Shown here: one piece after another, positions 43,131-44,139 of the stretch
Numbering within the stretch: position 1 is the first letter of the stretch
How the letters are laid out: the number at the start of each line of letters is the position of its first letter
From: Syntrophobacteraceae bacterium
GTDB taxonomy: Bacteria; Desulfobacterota; Syntrophobacteria; Syntrophobacterales; Syntrophobacteraceae
Reading direction: 5' to 3'
Assembly: GCA_025454175.1 (NCBI GenBank)
Contig: JALOOX010000024.1
Coordinates: 1 to 44,139 of the forward strand
DNA: 44,139 nucleotides
Translations under genes and position numbers: made by a program
The notes under the pieces: model-generated
Told to the model about the DNA's origin: nothing
Databases searched by the model: none
Seen by the model: only the letters and a program-made list of their open reading frames with translations

Positions 43131-43850
43131 ATGAAGTTGGATGCTGGGACTTTTCTCGTCGTTGGTGGCAGTTCAGGAATCGGTTTTGAGATCGTCGTCA
43201 GGCTCATGGAGCAGAATCATGAAATCTACGTGGGGTCGCGGACCAATGATCGGCTGACCGGTTTCGAAGGAGTGCGCCATGTGGGCATCGATGTGAGAGA
43301 ACCTCAGAGCCACCTGGAGGGGTTGCCGGAGGTCATGAATGGGCTGGTTTATTGTCCGGGAACGATCAGGCTCAAGTCTTTCAATCGTCTCACTCGTGAA
43401 GACTTCCTGGACGACCTGCAGATCAACTTCTTGGGAGCCGTGTCCCTCATTCAGGCCTGCCTGCCGAATCTCAGACGATCGGCGCGGGGTGCGTCCATCG
43501 TACTGTTCAGCTCTGTTGCGGTGAGAACCGGAATGGCCCTTCATGCCTCCATCGCGGCTGCCAAAGGGGCCGTTGAAGGGCTTGCAAGATCGCTGGCGGC
43601 TGAATTTGCACCGCATATACGAGTGAACGCCATTGCCCCCTCGTTGGTGGACACTCCTCTGGCCGGAGACTTGCTCTCCAGCGAGGAAAAGCGTCACGCC
43701 GCCGCGGAGCGCCATCCTCTGAAACGTATTGGAAGACCACAGGACGTGGCCGATCTGGCGGTGTTTCTGCTGTCGGATGCCGCCGGCTGGATAACGGGGC
43801 AGGTGCTGCATGTTGACGGCGGTATGAGCACGCTGCGAATCTTCAAGTGA
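43131..43850 (+). CDS. Short-chain dehydrogenase/reductase lacking the catalytic Tyr
   Basis: The 239 aa protein has the SDR Rossmann fold: FLVVGGSSGIGFEIV (Gly-rich NAD(P) loop), LVYCPGTIR at the NAG position, the INFLGAVSLIQACL helix, Ser128 in LFSSVAVRTG, Lys145 in AAAKGAVEGLARSLAAE, VNAIAPSLVDTPL, and the end GWITGQVLHVDGGMS. In classical SDRs a Tyr precedes the Lys by four residues and follows the Ser by 13; here that position (141) is Ile. The protein should bind dinucleotide but the usual proton donor is absent. It converges on the FAD-dependent oxidoreductase gene 21 nt away. Confidence 0.92.
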   Translation: MKLDAGTFLVVGGSSGIGFEIVVRLMEQNHEIYVGSRTNDRLTGFEGVRHVGIDVREPQSHLEGLPEVMNGLVYCPGTIRLKSFNRLTREDFLDDLQINFLGAVSLIQACLPNLRRSARGASIVLFSSVAVRTGMALHASIAAAKGAVEGLARSLAAEFAPHIRVNAIAPSLVDTPLAGDLLSSEEKRHAAAERHPLKRIGRPQDVADLAVFLLSDAAGWITGQVLHVDGGMSTLRIFK

Positions 43851-43871
43851 AGGTCCTTACATTTTCATGAT

Positions 43872-44138
43872 TCAAGGGGCATGTGCAGGCATATCGGGCT
43901 CTCTTGAGTCGAAGCTCCCCCGCTTGAGAATCGATAGCCTGGGTGATGATGCCAAAACCGCATCCGCTGCCAGGCGCCCCGACACCAAAGCCCACTGAAT
44001 CGAGGGAAGGCTTCCGTATTCTCCACAGACGAAGATTCCCGGGCGCAGCTCGCCGGCTGCAACCGCGGGGTTCGCAGCCGGAGTCGGCTGGTCCGGCAGG
44101 GCATGTCGAATCGAATGGATCTTCAGCAGATCCCAATG
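43872..44138 (-). CDS. FAD-dependent oxidoreductase, 3' end only
   Basis: The last 88 codons of a minus-strand gene are visible, from the window edge to TGA at 43872-43874; the start lies outside. The reading frame contains GIFVCGEYGSLPSIQWALVS and RLAADAVLA, which matches the C-terminal FAD-contacting end of amine oxidase/protoporphyrinogen oxidase-like and phytoene desaturase-like flavoproteins (GVFVCGD...SIQGALVSGRRAA). Preceding it, IHSIRHALPDQPTP fits the same family. Substrate cannot be named. It converges with the SDR gene. Confidence 0.8.
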   Translation of the reverse strand, partial: HWDLLKIHSIRHALPDQPTPAANPAVAAGELRPGIFVCGEYGSLPSIQWALVSGRLAADAVLASSPRLSILKRGSFDSREPDMPAHAP

Positions 44139-44139
44139 A

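Noticed and set aside
1..44139. CRISPR arrays, rRNA, prophage or complete insertion sequences
   Set aside because: No regularly spaced direct repeats, rRNA-like sequence, phage structural genes or intact transposase were seen.

Overview
The window is about 44 kb of GC-rich bacterial chromosome, densely coded on both strands. Gene content and order suggest an anaerobic deltaproteobacterium (Desulfobacterota, perhaps Syntrophobacter-like): tig-clpP-clpX-lon, an isovaleryl-CoA/leucine-type oxidation cluster, a CoA-transferase fused to a GNAT domain, a cysteine-rich MerR regulator, an orphan AmmeMemoRadiSam-type radical SAM protein and an MtrA-like corrinoid protein. The lineage call is an inference from gene content, with no database support.

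Layout. 1-4.6 kb: oligoribonuclease, an MtrA-like methyl-corrinoid protein, an ABM-domain protein, tRNA-Pro(CGG) with its terminator, and uvrC. 4.6-6.0 kb: a two-gene minus-strand operon of an unknown membrane protein and a DciA-like (DUF721) protein. 6.5-12.3 kb: a minus-strand trio for isovaleryl-CoA oxidation (dehydrogenase, methylglutaconyl-CoA hydratase, carboxyltransferase subunit), divergent from the CoA-transferase/GNAT fusion across an AT-rich control region. 12.4-20.2 kb: threonine aldolase, tRNA-Leu(UAG), then trigger factor, ClpP, ClpX and Lon, closed by a strong terminator. A small inverted-repeat element sits right at the end of clpP.

20.2-29.1 kb: a radical SAM protein, a MerR regulator divergent from ilvD, a SAM methyltransferase, an AmrS-like radical SAM enzyme, an acyl-CoA ligase and a fused membrane/spermidine-synthase-like protein. 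29.3-34.0 kb: the most unusual locus. It is a tightly coupled operon of a divergent GrpE, a short-lid Hsp70, a 700-residue protein I do not recognise, and a tiny J-domain-like protein whose canonical HPD is replaced by PPE, with an HPD four residues later. It looks like a complete second Hsp70 machine with a dedicated large partner.

34.0-44.1 kb is looser and more accessory. It holds a poorly coding 1.2 kb stretch, a PlpD-like patatin autotransporter, a second copy of the inverted-repeat element, a cold-shock protein, an AbrB/Doc toxin-antitoxin pair, a RimK-like ATP-grasp enzyme and a decayed histidine-kinase fragment. It ends with an ADP-ribosylglycohydrolase homologue lacking part of its metal motif, a DUF4174 protein, an SDR lacking the catalytic tyrosine, and the 3' end of an FAD-dependent oxidoreductase running off the window.
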